Below, one piece after another: positions 16,056 to 24,323 of a stretch of 64,000 bases of DNA. Below the pieces are notes generated by a model. It was not told where the DNA came from and did no database searches. It saw nothing but the letters and a program-made list of their open reading frames with translations. A program made the translations under genes and the position numbers. Source of the stretch: Arthrobacter terricola. Lineage in GTDB: Bacteria; Actinomycetota; Actinomycetes; Actinomycetales; Micrococcaceae. Position 1 is the stretch's first letter. Every line of letters begins with the position of its first letter. The stretch is from positions 1 through 64,000 of the forward strand of contig NZ_SMRU01000008.1 of assembly GCF_004354015.1 (NCBI RefSeq), read 5' to 3'.

Positions 16056-17561
16056 TCAGGAAAGGGGCGTATAGACCCGAAGCGCCCGACGCCGGACGCT
16101 GAACTCGGCGGTCCGCACACCTGCCAGCGGCTCGCCGTCGACCGCCACCACCAGCGGTTCGCCATCCGTCTCGATGCTGAGCCGCACCGCCTCGCTGAGG
16201 TGGGTCACCTTGGAGGTGCCCGTGGTCCCCGTGAAGACAGCCCACAGCAGCCGAAGCCGGGCAAATGGTTCGTCGGCGGTGACCATGCGGATGTCCAGGA
16301 CGCCGTCGTCGAGGACCGGGCGCGTGAGCGGTGCGACGTCGCGCGGATAGAAGCGTCCGCGGCCCAGGTAGAGGATCCAGAGTTTGTGGGGGACGTTATT
16401 GATCCGGAGCGTCGTGGGGGTTGCCGCGCCGAAAGTGCGCAGCCCCGCGATGATTCCGGCGAGCGGCTTCCCCAGGGCGTGCTCGAGGTGTTCCCGCCGG
16501 CGCACCAGGTTGGGGTAGACGCCGATGCTCGCCGTGTTGAGCATGGTGAGTTCGGTGACCTCATGCGTGCCGTCCAGGCCGCGGCCCGCGGTCACGTGGC
16601 CCAAATCGGTCCACGCGGCGGTGCCGGCCTTGGCGGCGTTGACCGCTTCATCGAGGACCCGGGTGTCGATATCCCGGGCGAAATGGTTGAGCGTTCCTCC
16701 CGGAAGGACCAAGAGCGGCAATGAGTGCTCGACGGCGGCAGCCGCGGCCGTGCCCACCGTACCGTCGCCGCCCCACACGCCCAAGGCCTTGGTTCCGGGC
16801 TTTCGGGCTGCGGCGCGGATTTCCTCCTCGACGTCATCGTCGCCCGCTATGACCTTAATATGCGCCTTGGGGAATATTTCCCGCAGCCGGGTTTCCGTCG
16901 CCGGTGAGTAGGACCCGCCGAGGGCGTTGACAGCGATACTAAGCCCCGCGCCGTCGTCGATCGCGGGGGCGTCCGCCGGCGTGCGCTCCGCTACCGGAAC
17001 CGGGGGCCGGACCGGCCACCACTTCCGGGTGAGGAACGCGGCACCCGCGCCGATCGCCGATCCGAGCACGACGTCGGAAGGCCAGTGCGCGCCGGTGTGG
17101 ACGCGGGAATACGCCACGCCCGCAGCAAGCGGAGCAAGCGCCGCACCGAGGCCGGGATGCACCATCGCCACGCCGAGCGTGAAAGCGACGGCCGACGCCG
17201 AATGCCCCGAAGGCATGGATGAGCTGGTGGGCTGCGGTTGGACGAAGCGGAATGCGGGAAGGTGCTCGGGGAGCGGCCGCGTTCGCGGGAGGAGTGTCTT
17301 GAAACCCAGGTTGGTCACTGCCGAAGCGATGCCAAGGGCCATGAGGCCGTGGATCGCGGCGTTGCGGGGCTTGCCGGAAATTGTCCCCAGGACGCCCGCG
17401 AAGGCGAACCAAAGTTTGCCCTTTGTGGCAGCGGCGGAAAGGTTCCTGAGGATCGCGTCATGGCGGCCTTCCGGCAAGCGCGACACGGCACGAACGGCTG
17501 CCCGATCGAGTTGCGCTACGCTAGTTAAGCCCCTTCGGCCCAATCGCAGCTTGCTTAGCAT
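16056..17561 (-). CDS. PAP2 phosphatase - diacylglycerol kinase fusion protein
   Basis: 501 residues with two enzymes. The N-terminal half is a membrane PAP2 lipid phosphatase (residues about 75-200) with RTRPLPEHLP, SSSMPSGHSASAVAF and SRVHTGAHWPSDVVLGSAIG. The C-terminal half is a lipid kinase catalytic domain of the DAGK type with GVWGGDGTVGTAAAAA and LPGGTLNHFARD. Such fusions are common in actinobacteria and probably recycle lipid phosphates such as phosphatidic acid or undecaprenyl derivatives. Monocistronic. Confidence 0.92.
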   Translation of the reverse strand: MLSKLRLGRRGLTSVAQLDRAAVRAVSRLPEGRHDAILRNLSAAATKGKLWFAFAGVLGTISGKPRNAAIHGLMALGIASAVTNLGFKTLLPRTRPLPEHLPAFRFVQPQPTSSSMPSGHSASAVAFTLGVAMVHPGLGAALAPLAAGVAYSRVHTGAHWPSDVVLGSAIGAGAAFLTRKWWPVRPPVPVAERTPADAPAIDDGAGLSIAVNALGGSYSPATETRLREIFPKAHIKVIAGDDDVEEEIRAAARKPGTKALGVWGGDGTVGTAAAAAVEHSLPLLVLPGGTLNHFARDIDTRVLDEAVNAAKAGTAAWTDLGHVTAGRGLDGTHEVTELTMLNTASIGVYPNLVRRREHLEHALGKPLAGIIAGLRTFGAATPTTLRINNVPHKLWILYLGRGRFYPRDVAPLTRPVLDDGVLDIRMVTADEPFARLRLLWAVFTGTTGTSKVTHLSEAVRLSIETDGEPLVVAVDGEPLAGVRTAEFSVRRRALRVYTPLS

Positions 17562-17654
17562 CCCATAAGCCTATCTCCGGGCAGCGTGTCACACTGGGTA
17601 AACCATCAGCTTTCACTCGGCGTGTTCCAAGCGAACCACCATAGTGTTCGGGGC

Positions 17655-19205
17655 ATGTTATCAAAGCCTCAACTCATCAACAGCGGCATCGGGGTGGCCG
17701 TTGTCGGCATTGCCGCCGGCGCCTTCTTCGTGCTGAACGGCGCTCCGCAGACTGCCTCCGACACCACAGCCCGAACCGTCGCGGTGAGCGGGGCCGACCT
17801 GAGTGCTGTGTCCACGGCGAGCGGCAACGTCTCCCCCGCAAGCACCACCGTCATCAACGCACAGAACTGCACTGGGCCGATCGCCAGCGTGTCCGCAGTG
17901 ATTGGACAGCAAGTCACTGCCGGCCAGGTTCTCGTCACTATCGATCCCACCAACGCCCAGAACGCACTATCCGTCGCTCAGGCCCAATTGGATTCGGCGA
18001 CCGCGCAGGCGAACCAGCAGGCAGCGTCGGCAAGCAACCAGGTGGCATCCGCCCGGCAAAGCCTGGCCAACGCCCAGCAAACCTCCGACCTCGATGCCAG
18101 CCAGCAGGCCACCGCTGTCTCGGCCGCCCAGACCGCGGTCAATAACGACACCGCTACGGTCACGGCCGCACAGGCAACGGCAAGTGCCCAGCCCACCAGC
18201 CAGCCGGCGCAGACGGCCCTCAACGCCGCCCAGGCCCAGCTGGCCAAGGACAACCAGGCCTTGAGCCAGGCAGCGAACGCCCAGGCAAGCTCGGCGCTCA
18301 AGGACAAAGAACAGCTCGCTTCGGCCCAAACGGCGCTCAACTCAGCGCAAAACGCCGGAGGGGCGACGTCCAACACCACGTCGGCCCAGATCGCCGTGGA
18401 TACCGCCAACAAGAACCTGGCCTCCTGCTCCCTCGCCGCCCCCGTGGCGGGCACCGTCACGGCCGTCAACGCCGTCGTCGGAGGCAACGCGGGCACCGGC
18501 TCGGGTTCCTCGGGCTCCAGCTCGACCGGCTCGACCGGGGCATCCGGATCCTCAAGCGGCAGCAGCTCCTCGAGCAGCGCAAGCGGGTCGTCGTCGGGAC
18601 TCATTACGATCAGCGATACCGCGCACCTGCAGGTCGTCGCCAACTTCGCGGAGTCCGACATCGCAGCAATGAAGGTCGGCGATGCAGCCACGTTTACTTT
18701 CCCGGCACTGAAGACCGACGCTTCGGCAGCCCCTGTGACCGGCACCATCGCGGCGATCGCCCAGAACGCCACCACCACCAACAACGTGGTCAGCTACCCG
18801 GTCACCATCTCCATCACGAACCCTCCGGCGGCACTCCGCCTGGGGCAGAGCGCCAACATTTCCGTTACGACGGCCACCGCCAAGAATGCGCTCAACGTGC
18901 CTTCGCTGGCGATCACCACTACCGGAACCAAGCAAACGGTGAACGTCCTCAAGAACGGAACGTCGACGCCGGTGACCATCACCACGGGAATCACGGACAA
19001 CGGCCGGACCCAGGTCCTCACCGGACTCAGCGCGGGCGACCAGATTGAACTTCCCGTGGTTTCCTCGACCTTGGACACCAGCACCACAACCGGTCGGACC
19101 GGGACAGGCTTCGGTGGCGGAACCGGTGGCGGGGCCGGCGGATTCGGTGGCGCGGGCGGCGCAGGCGGCGGCGCGTTCAGCGGCGCACGTGGAAACGGCG
19201 GGTAA
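17655..19205 (+). CDS. HlyD/MacA-like periplasmic adaptor of an efflux pump
   Basis: About 516 residues from the ATG at 17655. An N-terminal anchor helix (about 8-28) is followed by the lipoyl-like half ASVSAVIGQQVTAGQVLVTI, a long Ala/Gln-rich coiled-coil (about 100-240), the second lipoyl half SCSLAAPVAGTVTAVNAVVG, a Ser/Gly-only linker (about 270-315), beta domains, and a Gly-rich tail (about 475-516). It links ABC pumps to the outside. In this Gram-positive the partner beyond the membrane is unclear. An upstream in-frame start at 17586 is less likely because it lacks a ribosome site and would precede the anchor with 23 polar residues. Confidence 0.9.
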   Translation: MLSKPQLINSGIGVAVVGIAAGAFFVLNGAPQTASDTTARTVAVSGADLSAVSTASGNVSPASTTVINAQNCTGPIASVSAVIGQQVTAGQVLVTIDPTNAQNALSVAQAQLDSATAQANQQAASASNQVASARQSLANAQQTSDLDASQQATAVSAAQTAVNNDTATVTAAQATASAQPTSQPAQTALNAAQAQLAKDNQALSQAANAQASSALKDKEQLASAQTALNSAQNAGGATSNTTSAQIAVDTANKNLASCSLAAPVAGTVTAVNAVVGGNAGTGSGSSGSSSTGSTGASGSSSGSSSSSSASGSSSGLITISDTAHLQVVANFAESDIAAMKVGDAATFTFPALKTDASAAPVTGTIAAIAQNATTTNNVVSYPVTISITNPPAALRLGQSANISVTTATAKNALNVPSLAITTTGTKQTVNVLKNGTSTPVTITTGITDNGRTQVLTGLSAGDQIELPVVSSTLDTSTTTGRTGTGFGGGTGGGAGGFGGAGGAGGGAFSGARGNGG

Positions 19206-19211
19206 CCAGCC

Positions 19212-19940
19212 GTGAACAACGCTGTCATCCACCTGGACTCCGTCAGCAAGATCTACGGCAAGGAAGAAGCCGAAGTCCGCGCTTTGGACTCCGTCAGCAT
19301 TTCCATTGAGCGCGGCGACTTCGTTGCCATCATCGGCGCTTCCGGTTCTGGAAAGTCCACCATGATGAACATCATCGGCTGCCTTGATGGAGCCACGGAG
19401 GGCACCTACCACCTGGACGGGATCGACACCGGAACGCTGGACGAATACCAACTGGCCCAGATCCGTAACCGGAAAATCGGCTTCGTGTTCCAGAACTTCA
19501 ACCTGATTCCGCGAACCCGCGCCGTGGACAACGTCTCCATGCCGCTCGCCTACGCGGGCGTGCATCGCAAGGAGCGCCGTGAGCGCGCCTTGGAAGTGCT
19601 GGATTCCGTGGGCCTCGCAGCCCGCGCGGACCACAAGCCTTCACAGCTTTCCGGTGGCCAACAGCAGCGAGTAGCCATTGCGCGGGCCCTCGTCACCAAC
19701 CCTGTCCTGCTCCTCGCCGACGAACCGACGGGCGCACTGGACACGAAGTCGTCCCATGAAATCCTGGACCTCTTCGAGTCCCTTCACGCCAACGGCCGGA
19801 CCATCGTCATGATCACGCACGAGTCCGACGTCGCCGCGCGGGCCAACCGCGTGGTGCGCTTCCAGGACGGCCACATCATCGAGGACCACCGGCTCCGCGA
19901 CGTCAATGCGCACCCGCTCGCGACGGCGGTGCCGCTATGA
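19212..19940 (+). CDS. MacB-like ABC transporter ATPase
   Basis: 242 residues, GTG start. Walker [16 protein letters not shown], signature [16 protein letters not shown], Walker [14 protein letters not shown]-loop MITHESD. This is the LolD/MacB-type ATPase that powers mechanotransmission transporters. It sits 6 bp after the adaptor and overlaps the permease by 4 bp (ATGA). Confidence 0.95.
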   Translation: MNNAVIHLDSVSKIYGKEEAEVRALDSVSISIERGDFVAIIGASGSGKSTMMNIIGCLDGATEGTYHLDGIDTGTLDEYQLAQIRNRKIGFVFQNFNLIPRTRAVDNVSMPLAYAGVHRKERRERALEVLDSVGLAARADHKPSQLSGGQQQRVAIARALVTNPVLLLADEPTGALDTKSSHEILDLFESLHANGRTIVMITHESDVAARANRVVRFQDGHIIEDHRLRDVNAHPLATAVPL

Positions 19941-21184
19941 TGATCGCCGAATCCATCCGCTTCGCCCTCTCGGGGGTCATGGCCAACAAGATGCGCTCGA
20001 TCCTCACCACTTTGGGCATCCTGATCGGCATCGCGTCAGTCATCATCCTGCTGGCAGTCGGTGCCGGCACGTCCAACGCGATCAAGGCGCAGATCGGCAA
20101 GCTGGGCACCAACGTGCTCACCGTGAGCCGGCAGACGACGGCGGGCGGCCGGTCCGCGGGCGGCGGCCAGGCCGTTACGGGTACGCGTTCCCGCAGCACC
20201 AACCTGACGCTCCAGGATATGGCCGCGTTGACCGATCCGGTCATGGCGCCCGACGTCGCCAGCACGGCTCCCGTTGTCACCGCCCAGAACGTCACGGCAA
20301 CCTTCCAGGACGCGACCCACGCGGTCGCGACGTTCGTGGGGACCACGCCGTCGTACTTCTCCATCTCCAACGACGCCCTCTCGGCCGGCTCCTACTTCAG
20401 CGACGGCGACGCGACCAACGGCACTGAGGTGGCGGTGATCGGCAACACCGTGGCGCAGGACCTCGTGGGCAACCAGGTGAACTCCGCCGTCGGGCAGACG
20501 ATCGCGCTCAACGGGCAGAACTTCGTGGTCTCCGGCGTGCTCGCCTCCAAGGGTTCCTCGGGCCTGAACGATCCCGACGACATCGTGGTAATCCCCTACA
20601 GCGCCGCGCAGGACAAGTTCACCGGCTACTCGCCGTCGCTTTCGTCCATCACGGTCCAGGCGAAATCCGCCGACGTCATGAACCAGGCGCAGAACGAGAT
20701 CCAGATGATCCTCGACGCGCGGCACAACGTGACGTCCGCCAACCGCGACTACCAGGTACGGAACCAGGCGCAGATCCTCACCACCGCAACCACAACGACG
20801 GCCACCCTGACCATCCTCCTGGGAGCCGTGGCCGGCATCTCGCTCCTCGTCGGCGGCATCGGCGTCATGAACATCATGCTCGTCACGGTCACCGAAAGGA
20901 CCCGAGAAATCGGCATCCGCAAGGCGATCGGCGCCTCGCGGGGCAGCATCGTGAGCCAGTTCCTCATCGAGTCGCTCATCATTTCACTCATCGGCGGGCT
21001 TTTGGGCATCGCCGGAGGCTACATCGGCAGCGCGTTCCCCGTGCTAGGCACCCAGCCCGAAGTGCAGTGGTGGACCGTGTGGCTCTCGTTCCTCGTTTCC
21101 GCCGCCATCGGCTTGGTCTTCGGAATCTACCCCGCGAACAAAGCGGCGAAACTCCGCCCGATCGATGCCCTTCGCTACGAATAG
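19937..21184 (+). CDS. MacB-like ABC permease (FtsX domain)
   Basis: 415 residues with the four-helix MacB topology: one helix near 20-45, a large extracellular domain (about 50-275), and three C-terminal helices (about 285-310, 335-370, 380-405). The family phrases MNIMLVTVTERTREIGIRKAIGAS and GIYPANKAAKLRPIDALRYE are intact. With the adaptor and ATPase it forms a tripartite efflux-type complex for drugs or peptides. Confidence 0.95.
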   Translation: MMIAESIRFALSGVMANKMRSILTTLGILIGIASVIILLAVGAGTSNAIKAQIGKLGTNVLTVSRQTTAGGRSAGGGQAVTGTRSRSTNLTLQDMAALTDPVMAPDVASTAPVVTAQNVTATFQDATHAVATFVGTTPSYFSISNDALSAGSYFSDGDATNGTEVAVIGNTVAQDLVGNQVNSAVGQTIALNGQNFVVSGVLASKGSSGLNDPDDIVVIPYSAAQDKFTGYSPSLSSITVQAKSADVMNQAQNEIQMILDARHNVTSANRDYQVRNQAQILTTATTTTATLTILLGAVAGISLLVGGIGVMNIMLVTVTERTREIGIRKAIGASRGSIVSQFLIESLIISLIGGLLGIAGGYIGSAFPVLGTQPEVQWWTVWLSFLVSAAIGLVFGIYPANKAAKLRPIDALRYE

Positions 21185-21222
21185 CCCCCTCAACTCAACG
21201 AAACCCCAAACAGGAGATTCAC

Positions 21223-21642
21223 ATGTCCTACTCCGCACCGGAACCCGGTTCGTCCAACCCCACCGAGCCGCTGCCGCCTTACGGCGGACAGCCGACAACC
21301 GTCCTGAACGCCACCGGACACGAACCCGCCTCCGACCAGGGTTGGGGACGGCCGCAGGCTCCCCAGTCGTTCGGTCAATCGCCGGAGCCGTTCGTGCCCA
21401 AGAAGCGCTTCAAGATGGGTCGTCTGACGCAGATCCTCGTGGCCGTGCTGCTGATTGTGGTCGGGTTCTTCGCCGGCGTCGGCGTCACTAAAGCCATGGA
21501 CGCGCGGCCCACCCGGGGCCGCGGCCAGTTCCAGAACTTCAACGGACAAAACGGCCAGGGCCGGAACCGGCCGAGCGGCGCCGCCACCAACGGTGTCTCG
21601 CCGAGCAACATTCCCTCGGCACCGGCTACGTCTGCGCCGTAG
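21223..21642 (+). CDS. Small single-helix membrane protein of the efflux operon
   Basis: 139 residues. A Pro/Gly-rich cytoplasmic head (about 1-60) is followed by one membrane helix (about 68-88, LTQILVAVLLIVVGFFAGVGV) and an Asn/Gln/Ser-rich outer tail. AGGAG supports the ATG at 21223. Fourth gene of the adaptor-ATPase-permease operon (38-bp gap). Such small proteins often accompany actinobacterial MacAB-like operons. Role unknown. Confidence 0.75.
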   Translation: MSYSAPEPGSSNPTEPLPPYGGQPTTVLNATGHEPASDQGWGRPQAPQSFGQSPEPFVPKKRFKMGRLTQILVAVLLIVVGFFAGVGVTKAMDARPTRGRGQFQNFNGQNGQGRNRPSGAATNGVSPSNIPSAPATSAP

Positions 21643-21657
21643 GCCATTAATCGCCGG

Positions 21658-21699
21658 CTGGCTCGCAGTTGTCGCTTTGAGGCGACGGCTGCGAGTCAG
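21658..21699. terminator. Bidirectional hairpin between convergent operons
   Basis: An 18-bp stem with a few G-T pairs (21658-21675 with 21682-21699, 6-nt loop) lies after the efflux operon and overlaps the last codons of the convergent MFS gene. A short T-run (tcctgttt) follows on the plus strand. Confidence 0.6.
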
Positions 21700-22889
21700 T
21701 CCTGTTTAACGAGCGGCTTCGCGGCGCCGGCCAACCACAAGGCGATCAGAATCGGAACGCCGATGGCCAGCAAAGCCATGTGGATTCCGGTGTGGTCGCC
21801 CAAGTATCCGAGGAGCGGCGGACCGGCGAGGAATGCGATGTAGCCGATGGTGGAAACAACCGAGACACGCGCGGCAGCGTGCTTCGGATCGTCTGCGGCA
21901 GCGGACATGCCCATCGGGAACGCCAAGGCAGCGCCGATACCCCACAGTGCGGCACCCAGCGCCGCGACAACCATGTTGCCCGCAAAGACGAAGAGCGCGA
22001 GCCCCACGGCCGCGGCAGCCATGCTGGCCCGAAGCACGGCAACCCGCCCGAAGCGGTCGATCGCGCGCCCACCGAGGAACCGCATCAAAGTCATCGCGGC
22101 CACGAACAACGCGAACAAGAGGGCGCCGGTCGATTCGGAAGCATCCAGGCCATCCACCGTCGCCTTGGCGATCCAGTCGTTCCCCGCGCCTTCCGTGAGG
22201 GTCGCGCCGAGGACAACGACGCCGATCAGCAGCGTGCGGGAGTCCCGCCAGGCCGAGGGGCCCTTGGGGGCCGCCATGGCGCCGTCGGACGCCACAGCGT
22301 GGGCCACATGGGGCATGAAGTAGCGCGGCGCGATCAGCATCAACACCACGACGACGCCGGCGATCACCAGCAAGTGCTCCGGCAGCCCGACCCCGATCTC
22401 CGAAAGCCACGCGCCGATCAAGGCGCCCACAAAGGCGCCCCCGCTGAAAGCCGCGTGGAACTGCGGCATGATGGTGCGCCCGAGCCGGTGTTCGACGTCG
22501 GCCCCTTCGATGTTCTGCGAGACATCCCACAAGCCGATCCCGACGCCGAAGAAGAACAACGCCAAAGCGGTCCCCGCGACGGTACCGGCCATGAGCGAGA
22601 AGGCGACGGCGGTGCCCGCGACTGCAACGAGCATTCCGGCGGAACGAATGGTGTGAGCCGTACCGATCCGGCCGACTACCCAGCCTGCGGACGGCAGCGC
22701 CACAAGGGACCCGACGGCGGTGCACAGCAACAGGGTGCCCATCTGCCCCGAGCCGAGGTTCAACGCCTCCATCACGGCAGGAATGCGGGCCGCCCAACTG
22801 GCAAAGACCAGACCGTTCATGCCGAAGACCAGGAAAGTGGCGATTGCGGCGGCGTTCACTTTTTGGACGGTTTTGGTGCTGGTGGTCAT
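21696..22889 (-). CDS. Major facilitator superfamily transporter (YbjJ-like)
   Basis: 397 residues with twelve membrane helices. The N-terminus FGMNGLVFASWAARIPAVME is typical of the YbjJ-type MFS subgroup, and an A-loop-like motif (GRAIDRFGRVAVLRA) follows helix 8. The substrate is unknown. It is preceded by a TetR gene (25-bp gap) and an acetyltransferase, all in the same direction, so probably a repressible efflux operon. Confidence 0.88.
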   Translation of the reverse strand: MTTSTKTVQKVNAAAIATFLVFGMNGLVFASWAARIPAVMEALNLGSGQMGTLLLCTAVGSLVALPSAGWVVGRIGTAHTIRSAGMLVAVAGTAVAFSLMAGTVAGTALALFFFGVGIGLWDVSQNIEGADVEHRLGRTIMPQFHAAFSGGAFVGALIGAWLSEIGVGLPEHLLVIAGVVVVLMLIAPRYFMPHVAHAVASDGAMAAPKGPSAWRDSRTLLIGVVVLGATLTEGAGNDWIAKATVDGLDASESTGALLFALFVAAMTLMRFLGGRAIDRFGRVAVLRASMAAAAVGLALFVFAGNMVVAALGAALWGIGAALAFPMGMSAAADDPKHAAARVSVVSTIGYIAFLAGPPLLGYLGDHTGIHMALLAIGVPILIALWLAGAAKPLVKQD

Positions 22890-22914
22890 ACGGTCACAAC
22901 TTCCACAGAGGTAT

Positions 22915-23502
22915 TCACGTCAGGTTCGGTTCTTTGGTTTCCCGTGCGGGACGGGTTTTGATCGGGGTGGTGATGCGGGCAACGGCCTCGACGGCTGTGG
23001 CCCGGTCATGCGGTTCGGTGTCAAGGGCGGCGTGGATGAAGAGTCCCTCGATCAAGGCATCGAGCATCCTGCACGTCTCCGGGTCGAAATGCAGCCCGAG
23101 AGCCCTCCTGCTCCGGGCCATCCAGTCGCGGGTGATCTGGCGGAACACCGGCTTCCTGGCGGCGAGCGTATAGAGCTCGTGCGTCAGGACCAAGTCCCGC
23201 TGTGAATCCAGCAAATCGAGGTGGATCAAGTCCACCACAGCCTGCCGGGCGCCGTCGACGTCCGCCGCTTCACCGAACTGCTGATCGAAGCGGTCGGCGA
23301 TCGAGTTCGCGAAGCGCCTGAACGCCTCCGTCAGGAGTTCGTCCATGCTGACGAAGTGGTACGTCATCGAGCCCAGCGGAACGCCCGCGTGCTCCGCGAT
23401 CTTGCGGTGCGAAGCGCCCGCGACGCCTTGGGCCGCGATCACGTCGAGGGCGGCGTCGATGATCCTGTCCCTGCGTTCCGGATCGAAGCGCCGGGAAGCC
23501 AC
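22915..23502 (-). CDS. TetR-family transcriptional regulator
   Basis: 195 residues from the GTG at 23502, 2 bp after the acetyltransferase stop. The N-terminal HTH (RIIDAALDVIAAQGVAGASH then MTYHFVSMDELL) is followed by a helical ligand domain. The longer frame to 23760 overlaps the acetyltransferase and was not used. It likely represses its own operon through the dyad at the operon start (24083-24100). Confidence 0.88.
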   Translation of the reverse strand: MASRRFDPERRDRIIDAALDVIAAQGVAGASHRKIAEHAGVPLGSMTYHFVSMDELLTEAFRRFANSIADRFDQQFGEAADVDGARQAVVDLIHLDLLDSQRDLVLTHELYTLAARKPVFRQITRDWMARSRRALGLHFDPETCRMLDALIEGLFIHAALDTEPHDRATAVEAVARITTPIKTRPARETKEPNLT

Positions 23503-23504
23503 GG

Positions 23505-24083
23505 TCAAATCTCCCGGATGACGCGGGCCGGATTCCCGACAGCCAGCGAGTTGGCGGGAATGTCCTTGGTCACCACGGCGCCCGCGCCAATCACCGAGTT
23601 GTCCCCGATGCTCACTCCCGGAAGTACGATCGCTCCGCCGCCGAGCCAGACGTTGTCTCCGATGGTGATCGGTTCTGCCGCTTCCAGCCGGTCCCGGCGA
23701 GGCTGCGGTTCCACGGGATGGGTCGGCGTGAGGAGCTGGACGTTCGGGCCGATCTGGCAATCTTCCCCGATAGTGATCGGGGCAACGTCCAGGGCGGTCA
23801 GGTTGTAGTTGATGAAAGTTCGCGCGCCCACTGTGATGTAGGTGCCGTAATCAACGTAGAGCGGCGGCTTGATGTGGGCCTCATCGCCAAGGCTCCCCAG
23901 GAGCTCTTCGAGGATGAGCCTGGCACCGTCCGGATCCTCGACGTAGGCGGCGGCGTACTTCGACTGGAGGACGACAGCGCGCTGCGATTCCTTGGCGCTT
24001 TCGGGATCGTCGGAGATATAGAGGTCCCCGGCGAGCATCCGTTCACGGTTCGTGCGGGGGTCGCCTGCGAAGTAATCAGCCAT
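23505..24083 (-). CDS. Maltose/galactoside O-acetyltransferase-like protein
   Basis: 192 residues. An N-terminal Maa domain (DYFAGDPRTNRERMLAGDLY) precedes a left-handed beta-helix with hexapeptide repeats, including ITIGEDCQIGPNVQLLTPTH and the catalytic-His region, IGDNVWLGGGAIVLPGVSIG and NSLAVGNPARVIREI. It acetylates sugars with acetyl-CoA. There is no ribosome site. A -10-like TACGAT 7 nt before the ATG suggests a leaderless message that starts inside the TetR dyad. Confidence 0.9.
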   Translation of the reverse strand: MADYFAGDPRTNRERMLAGDLYISDDPESAKESQRAVVLQSKYAAAYVEDPDGARLILEELLGSLGDEAHIKPPLYVDYGTYITVGARTFINYNLTALDVAPITIGEDCQIGPNVQLLTPTHPVEPQPRRDRLEAAEPITIGDNVWLGGGAIVLPGVSIGDNSVIGAGAVVTKDIPANSLAVGNPARVIREI

Positions 24084-24100
24084 GCGTACGATCGTACACA
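24083..24100 (-). promoter_or_regulatory. Operator dyad overlapping the acetyltransferase start
   Basis: The core GTACGATCGTAC (24086-24097) is a perfect 12-bp palindrome. Two more pairs extend it past one mismatch on each side. It overlaps the -10 element and touches the start codon. The TetR gene is second in this operon, so this is its most likely operator. Confidence 0.6.
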
Positions 24101-24323
24101 TCGTTGCGTCGCTGGGGAAGTCCCGCGCCGCCGTCGGGCACCTGCTCACGTCCGATGCCCCATAACCCGACCGTCGCTCACGTCTGGACGCAAAAACGGG
24201 AACGCTCGCGCAGATCCGGGCGGGCCGCCGTCGGGCATGTGAGCGTGCCGAAAAAACCCACCAAACGTGAGCGAGCGTCCTGGGACGGCGCGACGCGCGT
24301 GCCGCGCCGATCGTTACCGGGAC
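24101..24323. repeat. Repeat-rich intergenic stretch
   Basis: No gene seen. GCCGCCGTCGGGCA occurs twice (24127-24140, 24224-24237), and CGCTCACGT (24175-24183) has an exact inverted copy ACGTGAGCG (24265-24273). Looks like a mosaic of short dispersed repeats. Confidence 0.5.

Noticed and set aside
22915..23760. Longer TetR start at 23760
   Set aside because: The added residues are the acetyltransferase gene in another frame; GTG at 23502 begins the family N-terminus.
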